A DNA stretch of 64,000 nucleotides. Source: Acidimicrobiia bacterium (GTDB lineage: Bacteria; Actinomycetota; Acidimicrobiia; Spongiisociales; ZC4RG35). The DNA is taken from NCBI GenBank assembly GCA_026002975.1, contig BPGJ01000013.1, positions 1-64,000 of the forward strand, in the 5' to 3' direction. Numbering within the stretch: position 1 is the first letter of the stretch; each line of letters starts with the position of its first letter. The notes beneath the pieces were generated by a model. It worked only from the letters and a program-made list of their open reading frames with translations. It had not been told where the DNA came from and searched no databases. A program made the translations under genes and the position numbers. Below, one piece after another: positions 21,287-31,977 of the stretch.

Positions 21287-21511
21287 CCCGTCGGAGCTCC
21301 TTCGGCGAGTCGTGAGAAGCACCACCGGGACGACCACCCACGCCGCCCGGGGACGCCACAACACGAGAAGGGCTCCGAGTGCGGTCACAGTCACCATCCG
21401 TCGGTCGAGCCTCTCTGGCCAAGCCAACCAGAGGGCCCACAAGACCGCCGCCACCCGGAAGGCGATCCCGGCTGCTCCTTCCCGATTCGAGATCCAGGCA
21501 CCGGCCGCCAC
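21284..21511 (-). CDS. Small hypothetical membrane protein (start may be further upstream)
   Basis: GAAGIAFRVAAVLWALWLAWPERLDRRMVTVTALGALLVLWRPRAAWVVVPVVLLTTRRR; two hydrophobic segments. Confidence 0.45.
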   Translation of the reverse strand: MAAGAWISNREGAAGIAFRVAAVLWALWLAWPERLDRRMVTVTALGALLVLWRPRAAWVVVPVVLLTTRRRSSDG

Positions 21512-21590
21512 TCCGGTCGCCGCCAGGGCGACCCCGAGGAGGGCCCAGCGGATCCCTCGGCTGCCTTCGGAGTGGTTCAGGGTCGCCTCC

Positions 21591-21596
21591 TAGTAT
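21591..21596 (+). promoter_or_regulatory. Putative -10 (TAGTAT) of gatC
   Basis: 10 nt from ATG 21607. Confidence 0.45.
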
Positions 21597-21606
21597 GTCG
21601 GCGTTC

Positions 21607-21897
21607 ATGCCGATCGACATCGACATCGTCCACGTCGCCCGGTTGGCTCGGATCGACCTCCACCCCGACGAGCTGGAGTCGTACCGCGCCCAACTCGGGG
21701 TGATCCTGGAGCATGCCGCCAAGGTACAGGCCTACGACACCTCTGGTGTCGAGCCCATCTCCCATCCGTTGGGGTTCACCAACGCGTTCAGGGAGGACGA
21801 ACCGGCCCCTTCCCTTCCTCGTGACGAGGTCCTGTCGGCTGCTCCAGAGGCTCGTGACGGGTACTTCGTCGCTCCGCCCACCATGGAGACCGAGTGA
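21607..21897 (+). CDS. gatC: Asp/Glu-tRNA amidotransferase subunit C
   Basis: [55 protein letters not shown]...LRDD-like EDEPAPSL; upstream of gatA. Confidence 0.93.
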   Translation: MPIDIDIVHVARLARIDLHPDELESYRAQLGVILEHAAKVQAYDTSGVEPISHPLGFTNAFREDEPAPSLPRDEVLSAAPEARDGYFVAPPTMETE

Positions 21898-23357
21898 GCA
21901 CCCCGACCATCGCCGAGGCCAACCGCCTGTTCGAAGAAGGGCTCCTCGATCCCGTGGAGCTCCTCTCAGAAGTCCTCCATCGGGCTTCCCTGACCGAAGC
22001 CGAACTCCACGCCTATCTGACGATCGACCATGAAGGCGCCAGACGTCGAGCCGAGGCCGCCGCCGAGCGGCTGGCCAGAGGCGAACGTCGCGGGCCGCTC
22101 GACGGTATCCCCATCGCCCTGAAGGACAACCTCTGCACCAAGGGGGTCGAGACCACCTGCGCCTCCCAGATCCTGGCCGGTTGGGTGCCGCCCTACGACG
22201 CCACGGCCGTGGCCCGCCTCCAGGAGGCGGGGGCGGTGCTGGTGGGTAAGACCAACCTCGACGAGTTCGCGATGGGTTCCTCCACCGAGAACTCCGCCTA
22301 CGGCCCGACCCGGAACCCGTGGGACACCGAACGGGTGCCCGGAGGATCGTCGGGTGGGTCGGCCGCAGCGGTGGCCGTGGGCTCGGCGGTGGCCGCCCTC
22401 GGATCCGACACCGGCGGTTCGATCCGCCAGCCTGCAGCCCTGTGTGGTGTGGTCGGATTCAAACCGACCTACGGGCTGGTCAGCCGGTACGGACTGGTCG
22501 CCTTCGCATCGTCCCTCGACCAGATCGGACCGATAACCCGGACCGTGGCCGACGCCGGGATGCTTTTCGAGGTGATCGCCGGACACGACCCGCTGGACGC
22601 CACCTCCTATCCCGGCCAGGTGCCCCGCTGGGACGCCGAACTGGACGCCGGGGTCGGTGGGGTTCGGATCGGTCTGGTCCGGGAGCTGTCGGGGGACGGC
22701 ATCGATCCCGAGGTGGCAGAGGTTTGCCGAAGGGTGCTCGACCTGTTGTCGGATCAGGGCGCCCAGGTGGTCGAAGTGTCGCTGCCCACCGTCGAGGTGG
22801 CACTCTCGGCCTACTACCTGGTGGCACCTGCCGAGTGCTCGGCCAACCTGGCCCGCTTCGACGGAATCCGGTACGGACTCCGGGTGCCGGGGGATACCGT
22901 ATCGGAGACCATGGGGAGGACCCGGGCCGAGGGATTCGGGCCCGAAGTCACCCGACGCATCCTCCTCGGCACCTACGCCCTCTCGGCCGGCTACTACGAC
23001 GCCTTCTACTTGCAGGCCCAGAGAGTCCGGGCTCTGGTCGTCCAGGACTTCGCCGAGGCATACCAGAAGGCCGACGTACTCGTGTCGCCCACCAGTCCCA
23101 CCACCGCCTTCCCGCTGGGCGCCAAAGTGGCCGACCCGCTGGCGATGTACATGTCCGACGTGTGCACCATCCCCTCCAATCTGGCCGGCCACCCGGCGAT
23201 CAGCCTTCCGGTGGGGCTCGACTCGGCGGGTCTCCCCATAGGTCTGCAGATCATGGCGCCCGCCCTGGGGGAGACCCTGCTGTTTCGAGTAGCGGCCGAG
23301 GTCGAGCGGGTGGCCGGGTTCGACGCTCGACCGCGGCTGGCCGAGGGAATGCCATGA
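21894..23357 (+). CDS. gatA: Asp/Glu-tRNA amidotransferase subunit A
   Basis: [25 protein letters not shown]...[14 protein letters not shown]...[25 protein letters not shown] amidase signature. Confidence 0.97.
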   Translation: MSTPTIAEANRLFEEGLLDPVELLSEVLHRASLTEAELHAYLTIDHEGARRRAEAAAERLARGERRGPLDGIPIALKDNLCTKGVETTCASQILAGWVPPYDATAVARLQEAGAVLVGKTNLDEFAMGSSTENSAYGPTRNPWDTERVPGGSSGGSAAAVAVGSAVAALGSDTGGSIRQPAALCGVVGFKPTYGLVSRYGLVAFASSLDQIGPITRTVADAGMLFEVIAGHDPLDATSYPGQVPRWDAELDAGVGGVRIGLVRELSGDGIDPEVAEVCRRVLDLLSDQGAQVVEVSLPTVEVALSAYYLVAPAECSANLARFDGIRYGLRVPGDTVSETMGRTRAEGFGPEVTRRILLGTYALSAGYYDAFYLQAQRVRALVVQDFAEAYQKADVLVSPTSPTTAFPLGAKVADPLAMYMSDVCTIPSNLAGHPAISLPVGLDSAGLPIGLQIMAPALGETLLFRVAAEVERVAGFDARPRLAEGMP

Positions 23358-24787
23358 CCTGGGAGCCGGTCATCGGTATCGAGGTGCACGTGGAGCTGCT
23401 CACCAGCTCCAAGATGTTCTGTGGATGCCGGGTCTCGTTCGGTGACCCTCCCAACACCAACGTGTGTCCCACCTGCTTGGGGCTGCCGGGCTCCTTACCG
23501 GTTCCGAACCGCAGGGCGATCGAATGGCTGGTGAAGATCGGGCTGGCACTCAACTGTCGGATCAACGAATGGTCGGTCTTCCACCGGAAGAACTACTTCT
23601 ACGCCGATCTGCCGAAGAACTACCAGATAAGCCAGTACGACCACCCGGTCTGTGTGGACGGGTGGTTGGACGTATCCGGTCCCGACGGCGCCTTCAGGGT
23701 GGGGATCGAACGAGCGCACATGGAGGAGGACACGGGCAAGTCGATCCACCTGGGGGAAGGCGGGAGGATCCACTCCGCCACCCAGACCCTCCTCGACTTC
23801 AACCGAGCCGGGGTCCCACTGGTGGAGATCGTCTCCAAACCCGACATCGGCACACCACCTCGAGCCAGGGCGTTCGCCCAGGAGCTCCGAGAGGTGATCC
23901 TCACCCTGGGGGTGTCCGACGCCCGGCTGGAGGAAGGATCGATGCGTTTCGACGCCAACGTCTCCCTCCGGCGACCGGGCGGGCCGCTGGGAACCAAGGT
24001 GGAGGTCAAGAACATGAACTCGTTCCGGTCGCTGGAGCGGGCCCTCGGCTACGAGATCGACCGGCAGAGGAAACTCCTCGAGGCCGGAAGGGAGGTGGTC
24101 CAGGAGACCCGGCACTGGGACGAGGAAGCCGGTGTCACCCAGGGGATGAGGACCAAGGAGGTGTCGAGCGACTACCGCTACTTCCCGGACCCGGACCTCG
24201 TCCCGATCGTGGTCGACACCGCGTGGAGGGAACGGATCGCCGCCGAGCTCCCCGAGCTGCCCGCCCAAAGGCGGGCCCGCTACCTGGACCAAGGGGTCGA
24301 CCCTCAGACCGCGTCCGTGCTGTCGGCCTCCGAGCCCGACCTGAGGAACCTGTACGACCAGGCGGTGGAGGCGGGGGCCGATCCCCGGACCACGGCTCTG
24401 TGGGTCACGGGTGAGATCACCGCCGCGTTGCGGAGGGACGAACAGCTGCGGCTGCCCGCCGGAGGAGAACTGGCCGAACTGCTGACCCTGATCGAACAGG
24501 GCACCGTGTCGGCTTCGGCGGCGAAAGAGGTACTAGCCGGAATGCTCGCCGGGGAGGGAGGAGCCCGTGAGGTGGCCGAACGGAGGAACCTGATCCAGAT
24601 CTCCGACTCGGATGCCCTGTCCGAGGTGGTCGACACGGTCCTGGCCGAGAATCCCGACGCGGTGGAACGCTACCGGGCCGGCGAGGGGAAGGTGCTGGGT
24701 TTCCTGGTCGGTCAGGTGATGCGAGCCACCGGAGGCCGAGCCGACCCGCGTCTCGTCAACCGGCTGCTGGCCGAAAGGCTTGGATGA
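23354..24787 (+). CDS. gatB: Asp/Glu-tRNA amidotransferase subunit B
   Basis: [58 protein letters not shown]. Confidence 0.97.
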   Translation: MTWEPVIGIEVHVELLTSSKMFCGCRVSFGDPPNTNVCPTCLGLPGSLPVPNRRAIEWLVKIGLALNCRINEWSVFHRKNYFYADLPKNYQISQYDHPVCVDGWLDVSGPDGAFRVGIERAHMEEDTGKSIHLGEGGRIHSATQTLLDFNRAGVPLVEIVSKPDIGTPPRARAFAQELREVILTLGVSDARLEEGSMRFDANVSLRRPGGPLGTKVEVKNMNSFRSLERALGYEIDRQRKLLEAGREVVQETRHWDEEAGVTQGMRTKEVSSDYRYFPDPDLVPIVVDTAWRERIAAELPELPAQRRARYLDQGVDPQTASVLSASEPDLRNLYDQAVEAGADPRTTALWVTGEITAALRRDEQLRLPAGGELAELLTLIEQGTVSASAAKEVLAGMLAGEGGAREVAERRNLIQISDSDALSEVVDTVLAENPDAVERYRAGEGKVLGFLVGQVMRATGGRADPRLVNRLLAERLG

Positions 24788-25401
24788 GACCGGTCCTGTT
24801 GGACTGTGACGGCGTCATCTGCGACTCCGAACCCTTGTCGGCGTCGGCGTGGCAGAGCGTCCTGAACAGGTGGGGAATCTCGTTCGGAGAGCGAGATCAC
24901 ACCCGGTTCGTGGGTTCCACCGACCGGGCCATGGCGGACCACTACGCGGACCTGGTGGGAACCGACACCGACACCATCCTGCGGCACCTCCGGGAGGAGA
25001 TGACCCGCCTGACCGCGGCCGGCGTGCCCACCTTCCCCGACGCCTTGGACCTGATCGGCCGGTTGGAGGGAAGACCTTGGGCGGTGGTGTCCAACAGCGA
25101 CCGCTGGAGGCTGGATTTGCTCCTCACCGGGATCGGGGTGACCCGGGCCCCCGTGACCGTCGCCGGGGACGAAGTGGAGAGGCCCAAACCCCATCCGGAC
25201 GTGTACCTGGTCGCCGCCCAACGGCTCCGGGTGTCACCCGGGGAGTGTTGGGCGGTGGAGGACAGCCCGACCGGAGTCGCCGCGGCCAAGGCCGCGGGCA
25301 TGCGGGTGGTGGCGGTCGATCGAGGCATGTTCGACCGGGAACTGTTCACCGGAGCCGACATCGTGGTGCCCGACCTCACCCGAGTCCGCTGGCTAGCGTG
25401 A
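24784..25401 (+). CDS. HAD-superfamily hydrolase (beta-phosphoglucomutase-like)
   Basis: VLLDCDGVICDSEPLSASAW...VVSNSDR...KPHPDVYLVAAQRL...VEDSPTGVAAAKAAGM. Confidence 0.9.
   Translation: MRPVLLDCDGVICDSEPLSASAWQSVLNRWGISFGERDHTRFVGSTDRAMADHYADLVGTDTDTILRHLREEMTRLTAAGVPTFPDALDLIGRLEGRPWAVVSNSDRWRLDLLLTGIGVTRAPVTVAGDEVERPKPHPDVYLVAAQRLRVSPGECWAVEDSPTGVAAAKAAGMRVVAVDRGMFDRELFTGADIVVPDLTRVRWLA
25394..25399 (+). promoter_or_regulatory. Putative leaderless -10 (TAGCGT) of pyk
   Basis: 8 nt from ATG 25408. Confidence 0.5.
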
Positions 25402-25407
25402 ACCGCG

Positions 25408-26877
25408 ATGGAGCGGCAGACCAAGATCGTCGCCACTCTGGGGCCGGCGGTCGACTCACCCGAGGCCATCCGGAGCCTCATCCGGGCCGGCATGGACGTG
25501 GCCCGGCTCAACTTCAGTCATGGGGACCACGACTTCCACCGCAGGATGACGGAATGGGTGAGGACCGCAGCCGACGAGGAAGACCGGGTGGTGGCCGTCC
25601 TCCAGGACATTCAGGGCCCCAAACTGCGGGTGGGGCGGCTGGCTCGGGACCCGACCATCCTGTCGGCCGGACAAGAGGTGACTCTGATCGCGGGCGACAG
25701 CGGAAGCGGGGACGAGATTCCCGTCGCCCATCCCCTGGACGAGGTGAGGCCCGGTGAGCGGATCCTCCTCGCCGACGGCCTGATCCGACTCCGGGTCGTC
25801 GAATCGGACCCGACCCGGGTGGTCGCCCGGGTGGAACAGGGGGGCGCCCTCTCGTCGGGCAAGGGGGTGGCGCTCCCCGACACCGAGCTCCGGGTGCCGG
25901 CGGTCACCGACAAGGACCGTGAGGACCTGGAGTTGGGACGGGAGCTCGAAGTCGACTACGTAGCGGCGTCGTTCGTTCGTTCGGGGGAAGACGTACGTCA
26001 GGTCAGGGATCTGGCAGGGGGAACGCCGGTGGTCGCCAAGATCGAGTTGGCCTCCGCCTACGCCAACTTGGACGACATCCTCGACGAGGCGGCGGGGGTC
26101 ATGGTCGCCCGGGGCGACCTGGGGGTTCAGCTCCCCTTGGAGCGGATTCCCCTGGTACAGGCCGACATCCTCCACCGGGCCAACCGGGCCGGGGTGATAA
26201 CCATCACCGCCACCGAGATGCTCGAATCGATGACCCACTCGCCGCGTCCGACCCGGGCCGAGGTCACCGACGTCGCTACCGCGGTGATGTCGGGCACCGA
26301 CGCGGTCATGCTGTCGGGGGAGACCGCCATCGGCGAGTATCCGATCGAAGCCACCGAGACCATGGCCCGGATCTGTACGACGGTGGAAGCCGGCTGGAGG
26401 CCGAGTGAGCTGACACCTTTCATCGCCACCCCCGACTCGGTGGCTTCGGCGGTCGCCCAAGCCGCGGTGGAGGCCGCCGCCAACCTCGGAGTGGAGACCA
26501 TCGTGGCGTTCACCGAGTCCGGCAACACCGCGAGGCTCATCTCGAAATACCGGCCCGCCGCCCGGATCATCGCCTTCACACCGGTGGCTCGCACCCTCAC
26601 CCGGATGGCGCTGTACCGGGGGGTCAGGCCCTATCCATTCGAGCGGCGGGACTACACCGACATGATGATCGCCGCCGCCGAGAAGTTCCTCGAGAAGTCC
26701 GGCATCTGTCGACGTGGGGAAACGGTGGTGATGGTGGCGGGTATCCCTCCCAACCAGAAGGCGTCCACCAACCTGATGAAGGTCCACGTCGTCGGGGAGC
26801 GGGACCGGGGGGTGGCGTCCCAGCGAACGGGTCGCACCTCACCGGAGGTGGGGGGTTTCTCGAGGGGTACCATCTGA
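25408..26877 (+). CDS. pyk: Pyruvate kinase
   Basis: [35 protein letters not shown]...[24 protein letters not shown]...TATEMLESM. Confidence 0.96.
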   Translation: MERQTKIVATLGPAVDSPEAIRSLIRAGMDVARLNFSHGDHDFHRRMTEWVRTAADEEDRVVAVLQDIQGPKLRVGRLARDPTILSAGQEVTLIAGDSGSGDEIPVAHPLDEVRPGERILLADGLIRLRVVESDPTRVVARVEQGGALSSGKGVALPDTELRVPAVTDKDREDLELGRELEVDYVAASFVRSGEDVRQVRDLAGGTPVVAKIELASAYANLDDILDEAAGVMVARGDLGVQLPLERIPLVQADILHRANRAGVITITATEMLESMTHSPRPTRAEVTDVATAVMSGTDAVMLSGETAIGEYPIEATETMARICTTVEAGWRPSELTPFIATPDSVASAVAQAAVEAAANLGVETIVAFTESGNTARLISKYRPAARIIAFTPVARTLTRMALYRGVRPYPFERRDYTDMMIAAAEKFLEKSGICRRGETVVMVAGIPPNQKASTNLMKVHVVGERDRGVASQRTGRTSPEVGGFSRGTI

Positions 26878-26883
26878 CGACCC

Positions 26884-27201
26884 ATGGGACAGACCATCGA
26901 GATCAACCGAACGGCCTTGGTGGGTAACACCCTCGTCGTCGACACCGACCGCAGCCTCGCGGGACAGGACGGCGAGTCGTACAACGGGCCCGAGTCCGCC
27001 CGGCGGGTCGTCGACCACGCCAGACGGGCCGCGGCGTTCCCGGCACGGCTGGCCCTGCGGATATTCGAGGAGATCCCCGGGGTCGACCACGTGCACGTCA
27101 TGTCCAACGTGGTGACCTTGCGTCGACCGGAGGGCTGGTCCGAAGAGACGATCGATCGGGCCCGGGAGCTGATCTCGGGGTTCTTCCGCTTCTACCGCTA
27201 G
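26884..27201 (+). CDS. Small protein resembling the N-terminal (Nfu_N) domain of NifU-like scaffold proteins
   Basis: ...ESARRVVDHARRAAAFPARLALRIFEEIPGVDHVHVMSNVVTLRRPEGWSEETIDRARELI; no CxxC domain. Confidence 0.5.
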   Translation: MGQTIEINRTALVGNTLVVDTDRSLAGQDGESYNGPESARRVVDHARRAAAFPARLALRIFEEIPGVDHVHVMSNVVTLRRPEGWSEETIDRARELISGFFRFYR

Positions 27202-27212
27202 CCCGGCACCTG

Positions 27213-29117
27213 TCAGCCGCCCGCCGTCGTGGTGGTGGTCTCGGGCTGCGTGGTGGTGGTGGTGGACGTGGTGGTGGTCGTGGTGGTGGGGCAAGTGGTC
27301 GTGGCGTCGGGCATCCTGCAGGGATGCACCTCGACGATCTCCCGTTGAGGCAGGTAGCGAACCACCCATTCCTGCACCCGCTCGGAACCACCCTGGGTGA
27401 TCTTCCTGGTCACCTTCACCGACCACCCGGGTGACGGCTTCTGGGTCACCACCCGCTCGTCGGGGTCGAGGTCTGGGTTGGCCCGGTACTCGGTCCTCGG
27501 CTCGGTGAAGGCGAAGCGTTCCGAGACGGTGGCTTCCACCCGACGGGCCTGGGGACCTCCTTCGGCGACGATCTCGATGTTGGTCCGGCCGTCGCGGTGC
27601 GACCCCACCAGGATGCGCCCGTCGTTCCAACCGTAGAACAGCACGGTGATCGAGGTGTCGGTGTACTCGGTCTTGATCAGGATGGCCGCATCCGAATCGT
27701 TCCGGAACTCCAGCTCCGGCTCCGGCCAGGAGATGGTCGCTTCGATTCCCTCCGGGTAGCGGCTGAAATAGAAGCTGTGGGGCTTGTGCCGGACGTCCTC
27801 GTACCCTCCCCAGAAGACGGCGTTGTAGAACGTCGTGGCGAACTGGCTCACCCCTCCACCCACGGTCTCGACCAGCTCCCCCTGAACGATGGTGCCGTCG
27901 GGTAGGTAGCCCTTCTCCGCGGTGCGGGGACCCACGAAAGCGTTCAGCCCGAAGGTCTCACCCGGACGGACGATGACGCCGTCCACCGTGTCGGCGATCA
28001 GATGGATGTTGCGCACCCGGTTCTGGCAGCAGCTGTGGTAGGTGGTGAACGACGCCACCAGGTGCCGGATCCCGAGCGCTTCGAGCTCCTCGGTCGTCAC
28101 CTCGGGGTCGGCTCCCTCTCGCATCGGCAGCACCCCACGCCGGTGGGAACCCGAAGCCGCCTGAGCCAGCGCAGAAGCAGTCGCTTCGGGGTCGATCAGG
28201 GTGCCTGGCCGGCCCGGCACCACCCTCACCTGGTAACCGTCGATCTCGAGGCGGGCGTCGACCGGAGGCGCCTCGAGCACGCCCCGCTGACGTTCCAACA
28301 CCTCCCCGACCCGCTGGGGGTCGAAGGACAGGACGAGTTCCGACTCGCCGGCCTCGGCCACCAGAGCCGCCGCCAGATCCTCGACCCCGAAGGTCACCTC
28401 GGCGTCTCCTCCGGGAGCCACCAGGGTGATCGGACCCGAAAGCCAGAGCTTGGCCTGGGCCACCGCCCGGTCGACGTCCGCCGGGGTGAGTCGCGGCTCT
28501 CGACGGACCACCGGCAGGGAGGCAGGGTTGTCGATCCTCCCCAAGAACGCGTCGAGGAGGATCCGGCTCCCGTCCGCCGGATCGATGTGCTCTCCCGGCC
28601 GTGGGTAGAGAGGTACCGGGGTGGTGCCTTCCACCGCGATGCCGCCGGGGAACGGGGGATTCCCGACGTACCTGCTGCTCCAATCCTCCAGCAGGAGCCT
28701 GGTCGCTTCGGCGTCGAGGGAACCTTCGAGCTCCACGGGCACCCGTCGGAACAGATTCCGGAGCCACCAGCCGAACTGGTCGGAGAGGCTTCCCTCCCGG
28801 CCCAGTGACATGACCCGTCGGGCGATCGCATCGACGTTCAACCTGAAACCCACCTGGAGGGGAGTGACCGTGGGGGAGGATCCGTTCACCAGGAAGGTGA
28901 AAGGCGTGACCGCGATCTCGCCCTCCAGCACGGTCAGGGCTTCGACGAGCTCGGTGTGGTCCATTCCACCCACCGACAGTCCGCCCACCACCACGTCACC
29001 CAGGACCCGACCGGCGGAGAGGGCTCGATGGGCCGCGAACCAGCCGACCACCACCAGCAGGGTGGAGGCCAGGCCGACCGCCATCCAGCGGAGCGCTCGC
29101 GTCGAGGATCGGGACAT
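27213..29117 (-). CDS. VanW family protein with N-terminal TM, putative peptidoglycan-binding repeats and Thr-rich C-terminal tail (alternative start 29159)
   Basis: RVRNIHLIADTVDGVIVRPGETFGLNAFVGPRTAEKGYLPDGTIVQGELVETVGGGVSQFATTFYNAVFWGGYE; C-term TTTTTTTSTTTTTQPETTTTTAGG. Confidence 0.9.
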   Translation of the reverse strand: MSRSSTRALRWMAVGLASTLLVVVGWFAAHRALSAGRVLGDVVVGGLSVGGMDHTELVEALTVLEGEIAVTPFTFLVNGSSPTVTPLQVGFRLNVDAIARRVMSLGREGSLSDQFGWWLRNLFRRVPVELEGSLDAEATRLLLEDWSSRYVGNPPFPGGIAVEGTTPVPLYPRPGEHIDPADGSRILLDAFLGRIDNPASLPVVRREPRLTPADVDRAVAQAKLWLSGPITLVAPGGDAEVTFGVEDLAAALVAEAGESELVLSFDPQRVGEVLERQRGVLEAPPVDARLEIDGYQVRVVPGRPGTLIDPEATASALAQAASGSHRRGVLPMREGADPEVTTEELEALGIRHLVASFTTYHSCCQNRVRNIHLIADTVDGVIVRPGETFGLNAFVGPRTAEKGYLPDGTIVQGELVETVGGGVSQFATTFYNAVFWGGYEDVRHKPHSFYFSRYPEGIEATISWPEPELEFRNDSDAAILIKTEYTDTSITVLFYGWNDGRILVGSHRDGRTNIEIVAEGGPQARRVEATVSERFAFTEPRTEYRANPDLDPDERVVTQKPSPGWSVKVTRKITQGGSERVQEWVVRYLPQREIVEVHPCRMPDATTTCPTTTTTTTSTTTTTQPETTTTTAGG

Positions 29118-29177
29118 GGCGAACAAGGATGCGAAACGAGGAACTTCCCCTGTAACCATGCTAGACGCTCGCCCGGA

Positions 29178-29183
29178 TAGCAT
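29178..29183 (+). promoter_or_regulatory. Putative leaderless -10 (TAGCAT) of PD-(D/E)XK gene
   Basis: 9 nt from GTG 29193. Confidence 0.45.
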
Positions 29184-29192
29184 CGGTTCCCG

Positions 29193-29972
29193 GTGATCGA
29201 GTTTCCGCCTCCCAGACCCGGAGAGCCCGTCCGGGTGTCGGCGACCCTGTTCGTCACCTGGAGGCGATGTCCCATGCAGGCGGGAGCTCGACTGCAAGGC
29301 ATCTACCCGCCCGAGACCGTCCGCACCTTCACCGGGGCTCTTTGTCACAGGTTGTTCGCCCGTCATCTCCGGACCGGACCCATCCCCCCCGAGCTGATCC
29401 CCCAGGTGTGTCGAGAGGAGATCGGGGCGGCACTCAACCCGAAGATGGCCGCGGCCGGGGTGGCTTCACCGGGGAGGTTGCGACCCGTCATCGAGGAGGC
29501 GGAGCGGATCTACCGGCGGTTCACCACCCTCACTGCCCATGGGTTCGAGGCAGCCGAGGTCGATCTCGAAGTCGTCCCCGCCGACGGGGTGACGATCGTG
29601 GGTCGAGTGGACGCCGTGTTCAGGCCCGGCGACGGTGTAGTGCTGGTCGATTGGAAGACGGGTGAACTGGGGGACGACGTCGACATCCAACTGGGTTTCT
29701 ACGCTCTGCTCTGGGCGCTCGACCGGGGCGAGCTACCTGCTGCGGTGGAGGCGGTGTCGGTACGCACCGGGGAACGGATCCGGCGCCGACCGACCGTCGG
29801 TGAGCTCACCGACATGGCCCGCGACGTGTCGGCCATGGCGGGGACGCTGCGGGAGATATGGGAGTCGGGCGGCAGCCCGCCCGTCCGACCCGGACCCTGG
29901 TGTGCCCGCTGTCCCGTGCTGAGAGACTGCGGGGAGGGGTCGGCCGCCGTCCGGCTACTGTCCGGGCCATGA
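29193..29972 (+). CDS. PD-(D/E)XK nuclease (RecB/Cas4-like) with putative Fe-S cysteines
   Basis: VDAVFRPGDGVVLVDWKTGELGDDVDIQLGFYALLW (D..DWKTG..Q..Y core); Cys in WRRCPMQ plus C-terminal WCARCPVLRDC. Confidence 0.8.
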   Translation: MIEFPPPRPGEPVRVSATLFVTWRRCPMQAGARLQGIYPPETVRTFTGALCHRLFARHLRTGPIPPELIPQVCREEIGAALNPKMAAAGVASPGRLRPVIEEAERIYRRFTTLTAHGFEAAEVDLEVVPADGVTIVGRVDAVFRPGDGVVLVDWKTGELGDDVDIQLGFYALLWALDRGELPAAVEAVSVRTGERIRRRPTVGELTDMARDVSAMAGTLREIWESGGSPPVRPGPWCARCPVLRDCGEGSAAVRLLSGP

Positions 29973-30853
29973 GGGTGCTGATCACGGGATCCACCGGGCT
30001 CCTGGGGACCGCCCTGGCCGCGCGGCTCGAGGAGAGGGGAGACGAAGCGGTGGGGTTGCGTCGCGGCCCGGATCGGAATCGGATCGGATGGGATCCGGCT
30101 TCGGGCTGGATCCACCCGGCGGCGCTGGAGGGGTACGACGCGGTGGTGCATCTGGCCGGCAAGCCGATCTCCCCGCCCTTCACGGCCCGGCGCATGGAAG
30201 CGATACGCGCGTCGAGGGTCGAGGGGACCCGATTGATAGCGGCCGAGGTGGTCCGGCACCGGCCCAGGGTCTTCGTGTCGGCTTCAGCGATCGGGTACTA
30301 CGGGAACCGGGGGGACGAGATCCTCACCGAGCAGGCCCCGCCCGGAACGGGCTTCCTGGCCGACGTGTGCCGGGCCTGGGAGGAGGCCACCAGCCCGGCT
30401 CGGGACGCCGGCGTCAGGACGGTCATGATCAGGACCGGGTTGGTGTTGGCCAACGAAGGGGGCCTGTTCCCCCGCATCACGCTTCCCTTCAAACTCGGAC
30501 TTGGGGGACCCGTCGGGCCCGGCACCCAGTGGTGGAGTTGGATAACGCTGGTCGACCACGTTGCCGCCACTCTGCGGTGCATCGACGATCCCGACCTGGA
30601 GGGGCCGGTCAACCTGACCGCCCCCGAACCGACCCGCAACCGTGACTTCGCCCGGGAGCTCGGCCGTCGGCTGAGGAGGCCCGCCCGTGTCCGGGTTCCG
30701 GCCTGGGCGCTCCGGTTGGCGTTGGGTAGGGCCGCCGACGAACTCGTCCTCGCCAGCCAGCGGGTCCTCCCCGCGCGGCTCCAGCAGGCCGGGTTCCGAT
30801 TCTCCCACCCCGACCTGGAATCGGCGTTGAGTTGGCTCATAGGAGACCGATGA
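29969..30853 (+). CDS. TIGR01777-type NAD-dependent epimerase (SulA/YfcH family)
   Basis: MRVLITGSTGLLGTALAARLEERGDEAVGLRRGPDRNRIGWDPASG...VVHLAGKPI...SASAIGYYGNRGDEILTE. Confidence 0.92.
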   Translation: MRVLITGSTGLLGTALAARLEERGDEAVGLRRGPDRNRIGWDPASGWIHPAALEGYDAVVHLAGKPISPPFTARRMEAIRASRVEGTRLIAAEVVRHRPRVFVSASAIGYYGNRGDEILTEQAPPGTGFLADVCRAWEEATSPARDAGVRTVMIRTGLVLANEGGLFPRITLPFKLGLGGPVGPGTQWWSWITLVDHVAATLRCIDDPDLEGPVNLTAPEPTRNRDFARELGRRLRRPARVRVPAWALRLALGRAADELVLASQRVLPARLQQAGFRFSHPDLESALSWLIGDR

Positions 30854-31977
30854 ATCCGGCGAGCACCGCGACAGCCAGCCGTCTGAGGGCGACACTGGGA
30901 CTCTTGGCTGCCGAGCTCGAGCAGCTCCGATTGAGGCTGGCCCCGGAGGAAGCTGTCGGCTTGCGGGACAGGGCCCTCGACGACATCCGGGCGCATCTCC
31001 TCCCCCGACTGGACGATCCCGACCTGCCCCTGGTCGTCGCGCTGGTGGGGCCGACCGGGGCTGGGAAGTCGACCCTGCTCAACTCGCTGGCGGGCCACCG
31101 GGTATCGGCCGCGTCGGTGATCCGGCCCACCACCGACCGACCCGTCGTTTGGTCGTCGAAGGAGGTGCGGGACCTGGGGGAGTGGGTTCCCTCCGACGTT
31201 CCGCTCGCTGAGCACCTGGCGGTGGTCGACACTCCCGACATCGACTCGGTGGTCACCCGACACCGGGCCGCGGCTCGTCGGGTCCTGACCCGAGCCGACG
31301 TCGCCATCTACGTCACCACCCCACTCCGCTATGCAGACGCAGCCAGCCGGGAACTGCTCGAGTGGGCGGCTAGGCGGCTCCCGGTGCTGGTGGTCGTCAA
31401 CCGGGTCCGGAAGGACACGGTGGGGGCCCCCATCGAGGTGGGTCGGGCTGCCCGATCGTTGGGAGGTCGCCCCCTGACCGTCCTGGAGCAGCACCCCGTC
31501 GAACCCGGGCGTCTGCATCCCGAAGGGGTGGCTCACCTCCAGGACGCCCTCGCCGACCTCGCAGCCCGGAGAGACGAGATCCGTTCGAGGGCGATGGCGG
31601 GCACCGCCCGCGAGGTCGTCGCCGCGGCGGACGAGATCGGGGATTTCGTCGACCAGGAGAGCCAACACCTGGACAGGCTCCTCGGTCTCGCCGACGCGGC
31701 CTTCCGGCGTCGCGCCGCCAGGTGGCTCAACCCGGACCACACATCGTGGAGTTCACTGCGAGCGGTGGAAGACACCCGCAGGATGTGGAGTGCCGATCCG
31801 ATCGGGCGCCGACTCCTGGACGTCGTCCCCGACCCGGACGGCGACTTCGAAGCCGTGCGAGCCGCCCTCCGGGAGCGCCTGCTGCGGCTGGCCGACCCCC
31901 CGTCGGTGGCGGACACGCTCAGGGTGCGGGCCAGGTCGGTCCTATCCGATCTCGACCAGCATGCCGGATCTGCGTGA
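30850..31977 (+). CDS. Dynamin-like GTPase, first of tandem pair
   Basis: VVALVGPTGAGKSTLLNSLAGHRVSAASVIRPTTDRPVVW...VVDTPDIDSV...VLVVVNRVRKD. Confidence 0.88.
   Translation: MNPASTATASRLRATLGLLAAELEQLRLRLAPEEAVGLRDRALDDIRAHLLPRLDDPDLPLVVALVGPTGAGKSTLLNSLAGHRVSAASVIRPTTDRPVVWSSKEVRDLGEWVPSDVPLAEHLAVVDTPDIDSVVTRHRAAARRVLTRADVAIYVTTPLRYADAASRELLEWAARRLPVLVVVNRVRKDTVGAPIEVGRAARSLGGRPLTVLEQHPVEPGRLHPEGVAHLQDALADLAARRDEIRSRAMAGTAREVVAAADEIGDFVDQESQHLDRLLGLADAAFRRRAARWLNPDHTSWSSLRAVEDTRRMWSADPIGRRLLDVVPDPDGDFEAVRAALRERLLRLADPPSVADTLRVRARSVLSDLDQHAGSA

Noticed and set aside
27213-27310. Possible microsatellite/CRISPR-like repeat (ggtggtggtggac...)
   Set aside because: It simply encodes the Thr-rich tail of the VanW protein (repeated ACC/ACG codons).
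29193-29972. Cas4 of a CRISPR system
   Set aside because: No CRISPR repeats or other cas genes in the window; generic RecB-type nuclease is the safer call.
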